Assembly: GCA_029207755.1 (NCBI GenBank)
Contig: JARCOQ010000026.1
Coordinates: 930,001 to 994,000, forward strand
Direction of reading: 5' to 3'
DNA: 64,000 nt
Source of the DNA: Chamaea fasciata
Lineage: Eukaryota > Chordata > Aves > Passeriformes > Sylviidae
This document shows positions 33,701 through 40,968 of the stretch, piece after piece (position 1 is the stretch's first letter; the number at the start of each line of letters is the position of its first letter). The notes beneath the pieces were generated by a model. That model was not told where the DNA came from. It saw only the letters and a list, made by a program, of their open reading frames with translations, and ran no database searches. The position numbers were made by a program, and so were the translations under genes.

Positions 33701-34819
33701 GGACGGGCCCCAAATCCCCAAATCCCCGAGCCCGGGGACCCCCCGAGCGCTGCCCGATGCCACCTGCGGCCAGGTCCTGGCAGGGAAATAAAGTGATTTA
33801 ATCGCGGGGTTGGGGGGGGGGGGGGAAGGACAGCCCGGGGACAGCGACAGCGCCCCGCACAGCCAGCCCCGGGGGACATCCCTGCCGGGCCAGCCCCCAG
33901 GAGTGTCACACCTCCCCAGAAGTGTCACACACACCTCCCAGAAGTGCCACACACCGCCCAGAAGTGTCGCACGGCCCCCCAGAAGTGTCACACACCGCCC
34001 AGAAGTGTCGCACGGCCCCCCCGCGATGTCCCCAGGCCAGCCCCGTTCGTGTCGCCGCTGATCCCTAATCCCAGGTGTCACAGGCCGGGTCATCCCCGCG
34101 GATCAGCCACAGCCACCAGCTCGATGTCGCCCCGCGGGGTGCGGGGTGACCCCCCGGCCCCGGGACGGCGCCTGGCAGGGCCCGGGTGGCCGCTGGCCAC
34201 GGGGACATCGATCGTGTGACACAGGCAGCAGCGGGAGCGGGGCACGGAGCGCCCGCGGGGCTCCGGCCATGGAACCGGGCGGGGGGACACGGGGACACGG
34301 GGAGACACTGGGGACACTGGGACAGGGGGACACGAGGACGGGGGACACAGGGGACAGCGGGACACGGGGATAGAGCGACACTGGGACATGGGCTCACAGG
34401 CACAGGGGGACACGGGGAGACACTGGGACAGGGGGACACAGGGGACACGGGCACCCCCCGCCCGGCCCCGCCGCCGCCCCGCGGGCAAAGGGGCGCGCAA
34501 CGGGGTGGAGCGAAACGTGCGGCAAAAAGCGCGGCCAAAAGTGAAGGGAAAAAAAAAAAAACCAACCCCAAACAAACTGCGAGAGAGAGAGAGAGAGAGA
34601 GAGCGACAGGAAAGCGAAAAGCGAGCGCGGGGAGAGAGCGGCCGGGGGAAGAAGGAGCGGAGCGGGGAGAAGCGGGGGCGGGATGCGGGACGGGAGCGCA
34701 GAGCCGCGGGCGGCGCAGGGGGCTCCGCTCTCACTCTTGTGCCGCCCGCCGGCCCAGGACGGTCTGTGCACGCTGGGGCTCCTCAGCAGGGCCCGGCCCG
34801 CGGATTTCAGCGCGTCCAT
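21637..34819 (-). CDS. LDLRAP1: LDLRAP1 (low-density lipoprotein receptor adapter protein 1, ARH), complete, 9 coding exons
   Basis: An endocytic adaptor whose PTB domain binds the FDNPVY tail of LDL-receptor family proteins and whose tail recruits clathrin and AP-2. Coding exons (minus strand): 34735-34819, 33277-33419, 31924-32036, 31075-31189, 29153-29225, 28871-28945, 27327-27466, 24893-24927, 21637-21781. All splice sites are GT-AG and all phases join, giving 307 codons (human is 308 by memory). Visible landmarks: N-terminal MDALKSAGRALLRSPS; PTB domain from about residue 42 to 170 (GMLFSLKYLGMTLVEQPKGE, VTLKVSPRGIVL, ISYCTADKSHDKVFAYIAQN, ECHAFLCSKRKM, AQAFKIAFEFWQ); clathrin box LLDLE at 208-212; AP-2 beta-appendage helix DDGLDEAFSRLAQSR split between exons 8 and 9; C-terminus DDLFMF. 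No frameshift or missing motif. The introns are loaded with minisatellites. Neighbours MACO1 and MAN1C1 lie on the same strand, as in human. Confidence 0.96.
22553..24255 (+). repeat. 23-bp minisatellite, about 74 copies, in LDLRAP1 intron 8
   Basis: The unit is AGCCCCAGAGCRGRGCAGGA plus CAG (23 bp), tandem for about 1.7 kb, with variants at a few positions (CAGGGC, CAGAGC, CGGGGC, CGGAGC; AGGACA versus AGGAAA; GCGGGA). The unit lacks stop codons in all frames and its length is not a multiple of three. It therefore produces 590-900 codon ORFs on both strands that are not genes. Locally repeated variant strings suggest unequal exchange. Confidence 0.97.
24893..24927 (-). CDS. LDLRAP1: LDLRAP1 exon 8 (35-nt AP-2-binding exon)
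   Basis: Only 35 nt: acceptor CAACAAAG, encoding EMDDGLDEAFS plus two bases, donor GTAATT. Too short for an ORF scan. It carries the first half of the AP-2 appendage-binding helix. It lies between the 30-bp array (begins about 270 bp upstream) and the 23-bp array (begins about 640 bp downstream). Confidence 0.94.
25199..25820 (+). repeat. 30-bp minisatellite, about 20 copies, in LDLRAP1 intron 7
   Basis: The unit is CCATCCCTCAGCCCCCAACT plus CTGCCCTGAC (30 bp). Variants are AACTCTGCAC, AATTCTGCAC and AGCCCTGCCC. Because 30 is divisible by 3, it reads as a 10-residue periodic peptide on both strands, which is an artefact. Confidence 0.97.
25821..27326. other. Remainder of LDLRAP1 intron 7
   Basis: No exon or RNA gene is recognised. 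A possible CR1 remnant lies at 26588-26680: GGTTTGGGTGGGCAGGGAGC and CCAGCCTGGCCCTGGGCACT resemble the better CR1 copy at 16.9 kb. Confidence 0.4.
27327..27466 (-). CDS. LDLRAP1: LDLRAP1 exon 7 (clathrin-box exon)
   Basis: Acceptor CCCCACAG. Encodes (P)AAMGNLLDLEDPTSSPLG followed by a Ser/Pro-rich stretch and SVNNNVVW; donor GTAAGG. It contains the LLDLE clathrin-binding box. Confidence 0.93.
27560..27910. other. AT-rich block in LDLRAP1 intron 6
   Basis: T-rich and A-rich runs contain a near-duplicate TTTGTAAACTGTGACAG / TTTGTAAACTGTAACAG and a perfect 7-bp inverted repeat AAACTGT-A-ACAGTTT at 27698-27712. The function is unknown. Confidence 0.5.
28765..28862 (+). repeat. Short repeat of AGGGACAATCCCCAT next to LDLRAP1 exon 6
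   Basis: Three copies of CAGGGACAATCCCCAT with spacers of about 22-30 bp end within 10-20 bp of the exon 6 donor at 28870. Confidence 0.8.
28871..28945 (-). CDS. LDLRAP1: LDLRAP1 exon 6 (linker)
   Basis: Acceptor TTTTGCAG. Encodes (E)KEKRERSILEAEGTSSEAP and AHPVT plus one base; donor GTGAGG. It starts EKEKR like the human exon, but the rest has diverged, as expected for the disordered linker. The phase fits both neighbours. Confidence 0.85.
29153..29225 (-). CDS. LDLRAP1: LDLRAP1 exon 5 (end of PTB domain)
   Basis: Acceptor CTGCAG. Encodes AQAVTLTVAQAFKIAFEFWQ and AAKE plus one base; donor GTGAGC. A degenerate minisatellite begins about 45 bp upstream of the acceptor. Confidence 0.94.
29270..29600 (+). 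repeat. Degenerate 17-bp minisatellite in LDLRAP1 intron 4
   Basis: Tandem variants of CTGAAATCAGCACTGAAATC and CTGAAATCAGACACTGAAAT, with higher-order units, lie just upstream of the exon 5 acceptor on the minus strand. Confidence 0.9.
29895..30012 (+). repeat. Duplicated unit containing (TG)n, LDLRAP1 intron 4
   Basis: The block CAGCCCAGGTGTCCCCAAGG plus a TG run plus GCCAGGCTGCAGGGA is duplicated with a period of about 57 bp. The TG run is 11 units in the first copy and shorter in the second. Confidence 0.85.
30325..30515. promoter_or_regulatory. Candidate conserved element in LDLRAP1 intron 4
   Basis: A unique AT-rich block contains AGTGCAAATGC, TGGTAATTAAG, CTGTTTACAATTTAAG and GGGCTAATTACG in a GC-rich, repeat-filled intron. 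Conservation is inferred from composition only. Confidence 0.3.
31075..31189 (-). CDS. LDLRAP1: LDLRAP1 exon 4 (PTB domain)
   Basis: Acceptor CTCAG. Encodes (R)ISYCTADKSHDKVFAYIAQ, NQLNENLECHAFLCSKRKM. Donor GTCAGT, with C at +3 weaker than consensus. Confidence 0.95.
31331..31880 (+). repeat. Dispersed repeat copy 1 with internal 11-bp VNTR (LDLRAP1 intron 3)
   Basis: The body, from AGGGATGGCTGAAG through TGTGGTGCCCAGGGGTGCGG, TCACAGTCAGTGTCACTCAG, AGCACAAACAAGGGTGGGCT and TTGCACAATTAAACCCCAAT to ACTTATAAAACTATGAGACC, is about 300 bp. It is closely matched at 38.05-38.34 kb. About 20 tandem 11-bp units (ATTTTGTGCCC and variants ATTTTGGGTCC, ATTCTGTGCCC, ATTTTCTGTCC) follow. It may be a solo LTR or other non-autonomous retroelement, but I do not recognise the family. 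Confidence 0.8.
31924..32036 (-). CDS. LDLRAP1: LDLRAP1 exon 3 (PTB domain)
   Basis: Encodes AKASGKKLQKVTLKVSPRGI and VLRDSRSNELIENISIY plus two bases of Arg. Donor GTGGGT. An 11-bp VNTR ends about 45 bp from this donor. Confidence 0.95.
33000..33190 (+). repeat. Degenerate repeat GGAGCTGCAAATCCT in LDLRAP1 intron 2
   Basis: Variants of CTGGAGCTGCAAATCCTGAA and CTCAGCTCCTGGGGATGCA recur across the interval, about 90 bp downstream of the exon 2 donor. Confidence 0.75.
33277..33419 (-). CDS. LDLRAP1: LDLRAP1 exon 2 (PTB domain start)
   Basis: Acceptor CCCCAG then AGCTGCCCGAG. Encodes LPENWTDTRETLLEGMLFSL, KYLGMTLVEQPKGEELSAAA and VKRIVAT; donor GTGAGT. It is flanked on both sides by tandem repeats (33000-33190 and 33421-33595). 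Confidence 0.95.
33421..33595 (+). repeat. 42-bp minisatellite abutting LDLRAP1 exon 2
   Basis: Four copies of a 42-bp unit (GGAGTCCCAGACACACAGAA, then AACCCCGTCCAGAAATGCTCCA) start within about 20 bp of the exon 2 acceptor at 33420. Confidence 0.93.
33808..33826 (+). repeat. Poly-G run in LDLRAP1 intron 1
   Basis: GGGGTTGGGGGGGGGGGGGG, a homopolymeric run with G-quadruplex potential. Confidence 0.85.
33900..34028 (+). repeat. About 21-bp repeat CCCAGAAGTGTCRCAC
   Basis: Six copies of CCAGAAGTGTCACACACC-like units, alternating with GTCGCACGGCCCCC forms, lie in LDLRAP1 intron 1. Confidence 0.9.
34275..34455 (+). repeat. (GGGGACAC)-type repeat in LDLRAP1 intron 1
   Basis: Degenerate 8-9 bp units GGGGACAC / GGGGAGACACT / GGGACAGG repeat over about 180 bp, giving plus-strand G-quadruplex potential. 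They are transcribed as the C-rich strand in the pre-mRNA. Confidence 0.85.
34544..34604 (+). repeat. A-run and (GA)n near LDLRAP1 exon 1
   Basis: A 13-nt A-rich run is followed by about 12 GA dinucleotides in intron 1. Confidence 0.85.
34735..34819 (-). CDS. LDLRAP1: LDLRAP1 exon 1 coding part
   Basis: ATG at 34819 is in a strong context (G at -3 and +4). It encodes MDALKSAGRALLRSPSVHRP and SWAGGRHK plus one base; donor GTGAGA at 34729-34734. Phase 1 end. Confidence 0.93.
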
Positions 34820-34944
34820 CCCGGCCCCAAACTTTTCCTGCGGCGCCAGCGCTGACCGCGTCCGGGGGCGTGACCATGCTAATGAGCAGTGACGTCAGCG
34901 CGCCACGCCCTGTGCCACGCCCACGCCCCGCCCGCGGGCCTAGA

Positions 34945-35205
34945 ACTCCGCGGAGTCCCAAAAAGTGTGTGGGGGGCACACTAAAGCTTCTCGGGGTCTT
35001 AAAAACTGTGTGCGGACCCTAAAGGTCCTCGGGGACCCTAAAGGTCTTCAGGGTCCCTAAAGCTCCTCGAGGACCCTAAAGCTGTGCAGGGTCCTCCAAG
35101 CTCTGTGGGGACCCTAAAGCTCTGTGGGGTCCCAAAAACTGTGCAGGGTGCCTAAAGCTCCTCGGAGACCCTACAGCTGTGCAGGGTCCCCAGAGCTCCT
35201 CGGGG
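34945..35205 (+). repeat. Degenerate minisatellite upstream of LDLRAP1
   Basis: Variants of GGACCCTAAAGCTCCTCGGG and GTCCCAAAAACTGTGCAGGG repeat with a period of about 22-25 bp immediately upstream of the promoter. Confidence 0.85.
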
Positions 35206-37100
35206 ACACCGCCGGATGAAGTTCATCCCGAGCACACGTCACCCCTGCGTGTCACCACCTGCTCTGAGTGTAATGGAATGGAGGATTAAGGCTTTCCGAA
35301 ATTAAAGGGATAATCATGAGGAGGTCAAACCCCACGTTTGGGATTTGCAGAGTAATGCCTCCCAAAGCCTATTATTCACGGAAACTTTGGTGTGGTTGAA
35401 AATCCCCCCCTTTTTAGCTCGATTTCGACGTTCCCCTCTCGGGTTTGGAGCTGGGAGCCGAGGCAGGGGAGTCACCCCAAATCCCTCTCCCTGGGACACG
35501 AGGGAGTGAGCCCAAAGATCCCGGTCTGGGCTGGGGTGGAGCCGCTGCTCTGTCCCCTCTCAGTGCCTGGTTTGAGTCTGAGCACCTCAGGGTGAGCTGG
35601 GGATGGACCAACACTGGAAAGGAGAAAATTCCCAGAGCTCGGAGCACACAAAAATCCCCAAAAATCGCCGTGCGGGGAACAAATTCAAGCACTCCCACAG
35701 CTCCTGCTCCGTCCGAAACCCTCTGTGAGCGTCTCTGCTCACCGGCAGCTCCCACTCCGAGCTGGAGGTTGCAGCGGTTGAAGCCAAGCTCAAATATTTC
35801 TGTAACTCTTGGATGAGCTCAGGCCTGGCTGCTCGGGGGGGGTTCCTGCTTCCAGCACCTGGGACATGCAGGAAAAGGCCTTGGCTGTTAATTATTGATG
35901 GCCGGGCTGGGAGAGGCACCTGCAGGCGTGTCCGGGGCTGGGATTTCTCCTCCTGGCTCTGGGTTTGCCCCAGCACGGGCTCCATAAATCCCTCCCTGCT
36001 GCTGCTGCTCCTTCCCCGGCGATTCCAGAGGGGACAGGTCCCGTCGTGTCTCACCTCTGCGGCTCCTTTTGGGCTCTTCCTCGGGGCTTTCACTGCCCCG
36101 GGGCGCTGCTGCCTCGCCCAGAGGAGTTTCCCCCCTCAATCCACCCCGGGTGTCACACGTGGCTCCCTGGAAGTCACCTCTGGCTGGAGTTGAAAGTGTC
36201 CCTGTTTTTTGGAAAAAAAACAGGAATAGAAATAGGAAGGCAGCTCCAAAGTGCTGCTCCACACCCATTTCCCTGGGTGGGAGTTGGGTTTTTTTTATTT
36301 GGGTGTTGTGTTTTTACTCCAGGTTTTCCTCCCAGGAGAGGCCGGTCCTGAGCACCAGCGAAGCAGAGTCAAAGTTATTGATTTATTTTAATTTCGCTGA
36401 GTCCTGAGCCTGCAGAGCAGCGATTTTTGGGGGGGAAACCCCCTCGCTGTCTCTGCTGCCCCCCCCGTGTCGCGTTTACTGTCCCCTGTCCCCAAGGTCT
36501 CTCCTCCCGGGTTCCGCAGCGTCCCCCGAGCGCAGGAATTGGCGGCTGCGACCCCTCACCTCCCTCATCCCCCTTTCCTCCGGTCCCTCCCCACCCGCCC
36601 TGGAACAAACGCGCCTCTCCAGGAACTTTCGGGGAAACCTCTGCGGGTCTTTGTGCTGCTGCTGCCTTTTCCCAGCCCCTGGGGGCCGTCCCTGAATTTG
36701 GTTGAGCAATTTTTACCAGGAACTCGCAGCCCCGGCTCCGAGGCCGGCGGCAGGACGGGGGGGGGGGGGGGGGGTCAATTAAAGCCGGCTATAATTAATG
36801 AAGGCAGCAAAGCCGGGCTGTCCCCCCCGCCCACCCCAGTGCCCGGGCTTCGCCCTCTCCTCATCATCATTTGCATTTATGGCAAATCAGCCTCTGGGGG
36901 TGGGTAAAGGGCGATCCCGGAGGGAATTCGGAGCTCCTTCCACTCTGCCAGGCGCCGATAAACCGGCTGGAGGGGCCCCCGCTGTTCCCGGGTGGCAAAA
37001 ACACCGATCGCTGACATTTCCCTTCCTCTGACGCTTCACTGAGGAGGAAGCGACCCCATCGACCCCAAACGCGCTCTCGTTGACTTTCGCCGGCCCCGAT
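35206..37100. other. Intergenic sequence with candidate regulatory patches
   Basis: No coding exon is recognised. A run of 18 G is at about 36760-36777. ATAATTAATGAAGG (about 36791) and a perfect octamer ATTTGCAT at 36869-36876 lie in the more AT-rich part, a candidate regulatory block at 36775-36895. Confidence 0.4.
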
Positions 37101-37105
37101 TGAGG

Positions 37106-37415
37106 CAGAGCTCGGTGAGGGGATGTCCCTGTCCCCGGGGTCCCAAAATTCCTCCGGGGGCCCTGCAGCATCCCAGGAGAGCTCGGTGAGGGGATGTCCC
37201 TGTCCCCGGGGTCCCAAAATTCCTCCGGGGGCCCTGCAGCATCCCAGGAGAGCTCGGTGAGGGGATGTCCCTGTCCCCGGGGTCCCAAAATTCCTCCGGG
37301 GGCCCTGCAGCATCCCAGGAGAGCTCGGTGAGGGGATGTCCCTGTTCCCTGTCCCCAGGAGAGCTCGGTGAGGGGATGTCCCCGTCCCCAGGACCCCAAA
37401 TCCTCCCGCAGCATC
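37106..37415 (+). repeat. 70-bp minisatellite, about 4 copies
   Basis: The unit begins GAGCTCGGTGAGGGGATGTC and ends CCCTGCAGCATCCCAGGA. Three near-identical 70-bp copies precede shortened ones at the right end. Confidence 0.95.
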
Positions 37416-37504
37416 CCAGGAGAGGCTGAGCCGCTCCCGGCTCGGGGGTCCCCCCGGCTCAGCTCAGCCCACCCATCCCGAGCGAAGCCAACCCCTCCCC
37501 GCAG

Positions 37505-37610
37505 CCCGGCGGTAAATGTGATTTATAGGCGTGCTCAGGACTCCAATTAACACAGCCATTAACAGTTTGTTAATGAGTCAATTAACATGCTTTGGGATCT
37601 ATGGAGAAAG
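37505..37610. promoter_or_regulatory. AT-rich candidate conserved element with clustered ATTAA cores
   Basis: TCCAATTAACACAGCCATTA, ACAGTTTGTTAATGAGTCAA and TTAACATGC give four ATTAA/TTAAT homeodomain-type cores in about 45 bp within GC-rich DNA. A regulatory role is inferred only. Confidence 0.35.
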
Positions 37611-37956
37611 GGCGTTTTGAAGGCGATGGCATCAAACACCGCACAAATAAAGGTCCGGGGGGGGCCGGGGGCTGCCCTCGGGTACAGGTGGGAGCAGCAG
37701 CAACATCACTGAGATCCTTCCCTGCCGGGAAAGCCGGGATTGCTGCTGGGATGGCCTGGAATGCTGCCGGGATATCTAGGGGTGCTGCTGAGGCAGGAGC
37801 AGCCCGGCACGGCCTGGCACGGAACCGCGGCCCCTCCCCGCAGGGATAAACATCCCTGTGAGCTCAGAGCTCGGGGTGAGGGCTGGGAATGCGCCGCTGG
37901 AATGCCGAGCCCAGCGCGGGGATCCTGGGCCGGCTGGAGCAGAGATCCCGGGCATC

Positions 37957-38010
37957 CCTTCCCCTTCCCCTTCCCCTTCCCCTTCCCCTTCCCCTTCCCC
38001 TTCCCTTCCT
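37957..38010 (+). repeat. (CCCCTT)n hexamer microsatellite
   Basis: Eight to nine tandem CCCCTT hexamers lie about 40 bp from the left end of dispersed repeat copy 2. Confidence 0.95.
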
Positions 38011-38045
38011 TTGGAACCCTCCGGGCTCAGAGCCCCGGCAGCTGC

Positions 38046-38500
38046 CCCAGGGATGCCCCAAATTTGAGTTTTCATGGATTTCGGGTTCTGTGGTGCCCGG
38101 GGGTGCGGCTCTGAGCTCACAGTCAGTGTCACTCAGCTCTGCAGAGCAGGGACACAAAACAAATCCTTCTCCTGCTGCACACCAAGGACAACGTTCAGGC
38201 CCAACAGCACAAACAAGGGTGGGCTGGAGGGAGGGACGAGAAGGATGGGACCTCACAGCCTGGAGCTGGAATTGCACAATTAAACCCCAATGTGCAAATG
38301 GACCAAAACTTATAAAAGTGTGAGACCTCGTGACTGATCATCCTTTTTTTTGCCTATTTTCTGCCCATTTTTTGCCCATTTTGTGTCCGTATTGTGTCCA
38401 TTCTGTGCCCATTCTGTGCCCATTTAATGCCCATTTGGTGCCCCTTTTTTGCCCCATTTTATTCCCATTTTCTGTCCATTTTGTCCCCCCTTTGTGTGTA
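38046..38500 (+). repeat. Dispersed repeat copy 2 with internal 11-bp VNTR
   Basis: The body matches the copy at 31.33 kb closely in the same order and orientation (GGGTGCGGCTCTGAGCTCAC, AGTCAGTGTCACTCAGCTCT, AATTGCACAATTAAACCCCA, AACTTATAAAAGTGTGAGAC). It is likewise followed by about 13 tandem 11-bp units related to CCCATTTTGTG. Both copies end near ACCCTGGC. Confidence 0.8.
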
Positions 38501-39056
38501 ACCCTGGCCAGCCTACATCCATCCATCCTCCCGGGCTAAGAGCAGAGGGAGCAGGATCTCTGTCGCTCATTTGGGTGAATTCTGCCCTTTTATCCCGAGG
38601 AATTCAGGCCCCATCTGAGCCCGGGGTTAAAGTGGATTAGTTGCAGCGCTGGAGCTCCCAGATTGACACCAGCACATCCCGTTATATAACACAGCCCAGA
38701 TAAAAACCCAGGCGGGCACAACAGCAGCTCCTGGAGGGAATATCTGCAGCAGCCACACGTTTAATTCCTCCTGGAAAACACGGGGAGAAGCCCCAGGGCT
38801 GGAGGGCTCGGGGCATTTTCTATCCCAGGGGAAAAAACCGCGGCGCAAATCGTGATTTAATTCAACTTTGTCACAGGCAGAACAGGCCCGGGGCAGGGCA
38901 GGAGCCCGGGGAGCAGCAGCAGACAGGGCGAGATTAAAAACCAAAGTGCTGAGGTGAGGAGATTTCCTGGGAAGAGCCTGGGAAAAAAAAAACCAAACCA
39001 AAAACACCCCCAAAAACCCAACAACAACAACAACAAAACCACCCAAAACCCAGCTC
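38501..39056. other. Intergenic sequence, no recognised gene
   Basis: Unique-looking sequence ending in an A/CAA-rich simple tract (about 38980-39035). Confidence 0.5.
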
Positions 39057-39330
39057 TTGGGTTTTGTGTATTCTGTGTAATTTTTTGTGTATTTTTGTGT
39101 GTATTTTTTGTGTGTATTTTTGTGGAGTTTTGTGTAATTTTTGTATATTTTTTGTGTAATTTTTGTATATTTTTGTGTATTTTTTAAAATATTTTTGTGT
39201 ATTTTTGATGTATTTTTTGTGTATTTTTGTGTAATTTTGTGTATTTTTCCTGTATTTTTTCTGTATTTTTTCTGTATTTTTTCTGTATTTTTTCTGTATT
39301 CTTGTGTATTTTTGTGTTTTTCCTTAGGGA
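39057..39330 (+). repeat. T-rich minisatellite (GTGTATTTTT)n
   Basis: Units of 10-14 bp such as TTTTTGTGTATT, TTTTGTGTAATT and TTTTTTCTGTATT repeat over about 270 bp. Confidence 0.92.
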
Positions 39331-39809
39331 AACAGGGAATCCCCGTCCCCTCCGGGGAGCTGCTGGCACTTTTCCCTGCCAGACTCGGGTGAGGGAATTT
39401 TCCAGGACGCCGAGGGAGTTCCCTGGATCCCTCAGCTCAACCCAGTGTCTTAATTACAGCCACTTCTAAATTCCCCCCTCAGAAACCCCTTCGATGCCTT
39501 CATAATTAAAACAACTTTTCATTTTTCCCCTTCAGACCCCCTCGGGGCTGCCTTTCCCCCCCAGCAGCGCTGCTCTGCCTCTCCCCTGTTTTATCCCTGT
39601 ATTTATAATGTGATTTCTTTCTCCAAGCTGATTTTTTTTGGGGATCTTTTTGGCCCTTTTTTCCCAGCCCTCCATCACCGGGGACACGTTTTGCTGTTTC
39701 TGGTGTCGCTCCACGCCCGGAACATCCAACCCAAGGCACAGAAAGGAACAAAACCAACGAAAATCTGCTGCAAAACAACAGCCGGGCCGTGCCGGGGAGG
39801 GATTTTGGA

Positions 39810-39811
39810 GC

Positions 39812-39851
<40 letters not shown>
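39810..39851 (+). repeat. (AAT)n microsatellite
   Basis: About 13-14 tandem AAT triplets. Confidence 0.97.
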
Positions 39852-39852
<1 letters not shown>

Positions 39853-40458
39853 GTAAAGATCTCGGTGCTGTGGCTAATCCCGATGATCTCCTCAGCCCGG
39901 GTGGTGGTTTCTGCGTCCCGGGGACATCCCAGCCCCGCAGGAGCAGCTCCAGGTGGGGATTCCAGCCGGGAATTCCGCGCCAGCACCTCCTGCCCGTGGA
40001 GCAGGACTGCTCTAGAGGTGAAAATAGAAGATGAAGGTTTGGTGGCGGGCCCAGGCAGGTTTTCCCTCAGCCCTGGGTGTGCTCTGGGCTCTGGAGCTTC
40101 AGGCCCGGCAGTTTCACGCGGCCCCGGGGATGGGGTCGGGTTGTGAGGCTCCCCGGCCACGAAAACCCGAGTTCTGGGCATTTTTGTGGTTGGGAATGTG
40201 AAGAGCATGAGTTCAAAAATGCACACAGCGAGCAGAGAAATAGGATTGACCTTTTTATTTTTTATTTATTTATTTATTTTAATCTCCGGATCCGGGGGAG
40301 GAGCCGACTCTGGGGTTTGGAGCTTTTAATAGAAAAACTGGAACAAAACTGGAACGTGCTGCCGTGGCTGCAGAGCCGGGAGGGCAGGGCAGGCGCTGAC
40401 CAGGCCCAAAAGTCGCCAAAAAGCCACCAGAAAGTCACTAAATCCTTTCATTTTTCTC

Positions 40459-40623
40459 CCTTCTCTTCTTCTCTTCTCTTCTCTTCTCTTCTCTTCTCTT
40501 CTCTTCTCTTCTCTTCTCTTCTCTTCTCTTCTCTTCTCTTCTCTTCTCTTCTCTTCTCTTCTCTTCTCTTCTCTTCTCTTCTCTTCTCTTCTCTTCTCTT
40601 CTCTTCTCTTCTCTTCTCTTCTC
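40459..40623 (+). repeat. (CTTCT)n pentamer microsatellite, about 33 copies
   Basis: About 165 bp of pure C/T pentamers (TTCTC phase). The purine-pyrimidine asymmetry gives intramolecular triplex (H-DNA) potential. Confidence 0.98.
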
Positions 40624-40649
40624 ATTTTTAAATTTTTTTTTCTTTTCTT

Positions 40650-40968
40650 GGTTAACACTGTCCTGGCAGAGCTGGAGATGTTCAGCAGTGTCCTGGCAGG
40701 GGTGTAGAGATTGTTCACACTGTCCTGGCAGGGGTGTAGAGGTGGTTAACGCTGTCCTGGCAGGGGTGTAGAGGTGGTTAACGCTGTCCTGGCAGGGGTG
40801 TAGTGGTGATTAACACTGTCCTGGCAGAGGTGGAGATGTGGTTAACACTGTCCTGGCAGGGGTGTAGAGATTGTTCACACTGTCCTGGCAGGGGTATGGA
40901 GATGTTCACACTGTCCTGGCAGAGGTTACAGATGTTCAGCCGGGTCCTGGCAGGGGTGTAGAGGCATT
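40650..40968 (+). repeat. About 32-bp minisatellite, about 10 copies
   Basis: Tandem variants of CACTGTCCTGGCAGGGGTGT plus AGAGATTGTTCA or AGAGGTGGTTAA start about 27 bp after the pentamer microsatellite. Confidence 0.94.

Larger units (their letters stand above)
34100..34945. promoter_or_regulatory. LDLRAP1: LDLRAP1 CpG island and promoter, with a perfect CRE
   Basis: The CpG-rich region covers exon 1 and proximal upstream sequence. Upstream of the ATG (minus strand) are a full palindromic CRE TGACGTCA at 34890-34897 (about 71-78 bp from the ATG), an ATGCTAAT at 34876-34883, and GC/CACCC boxes in 34902-34935. No TATA box is evident. CREB/ATF control is an inference from the site. Confidence 0.6.

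Noticed and set aside
32623..33909. 428-codon minus-strand ORF overlapping LDLRAP1 exon 2
   Set aside because: Only the 33277-33419 part is real coding sequence. The rest is intron and minisatellite read-through.
34876..34884. Viral-type TAATGARAT-like element near the LDLRAP1 promoter
   Set aside because: The match to GCTAATGAG is incomplete and short. An octamer-like cellular site is the simpler reading.
40077..40631. ORFs with long Leu-Phe-Ser or Arg-Glu-Lys runs
   Set aside because: Produced by the (CTTCT)n microsatellite.
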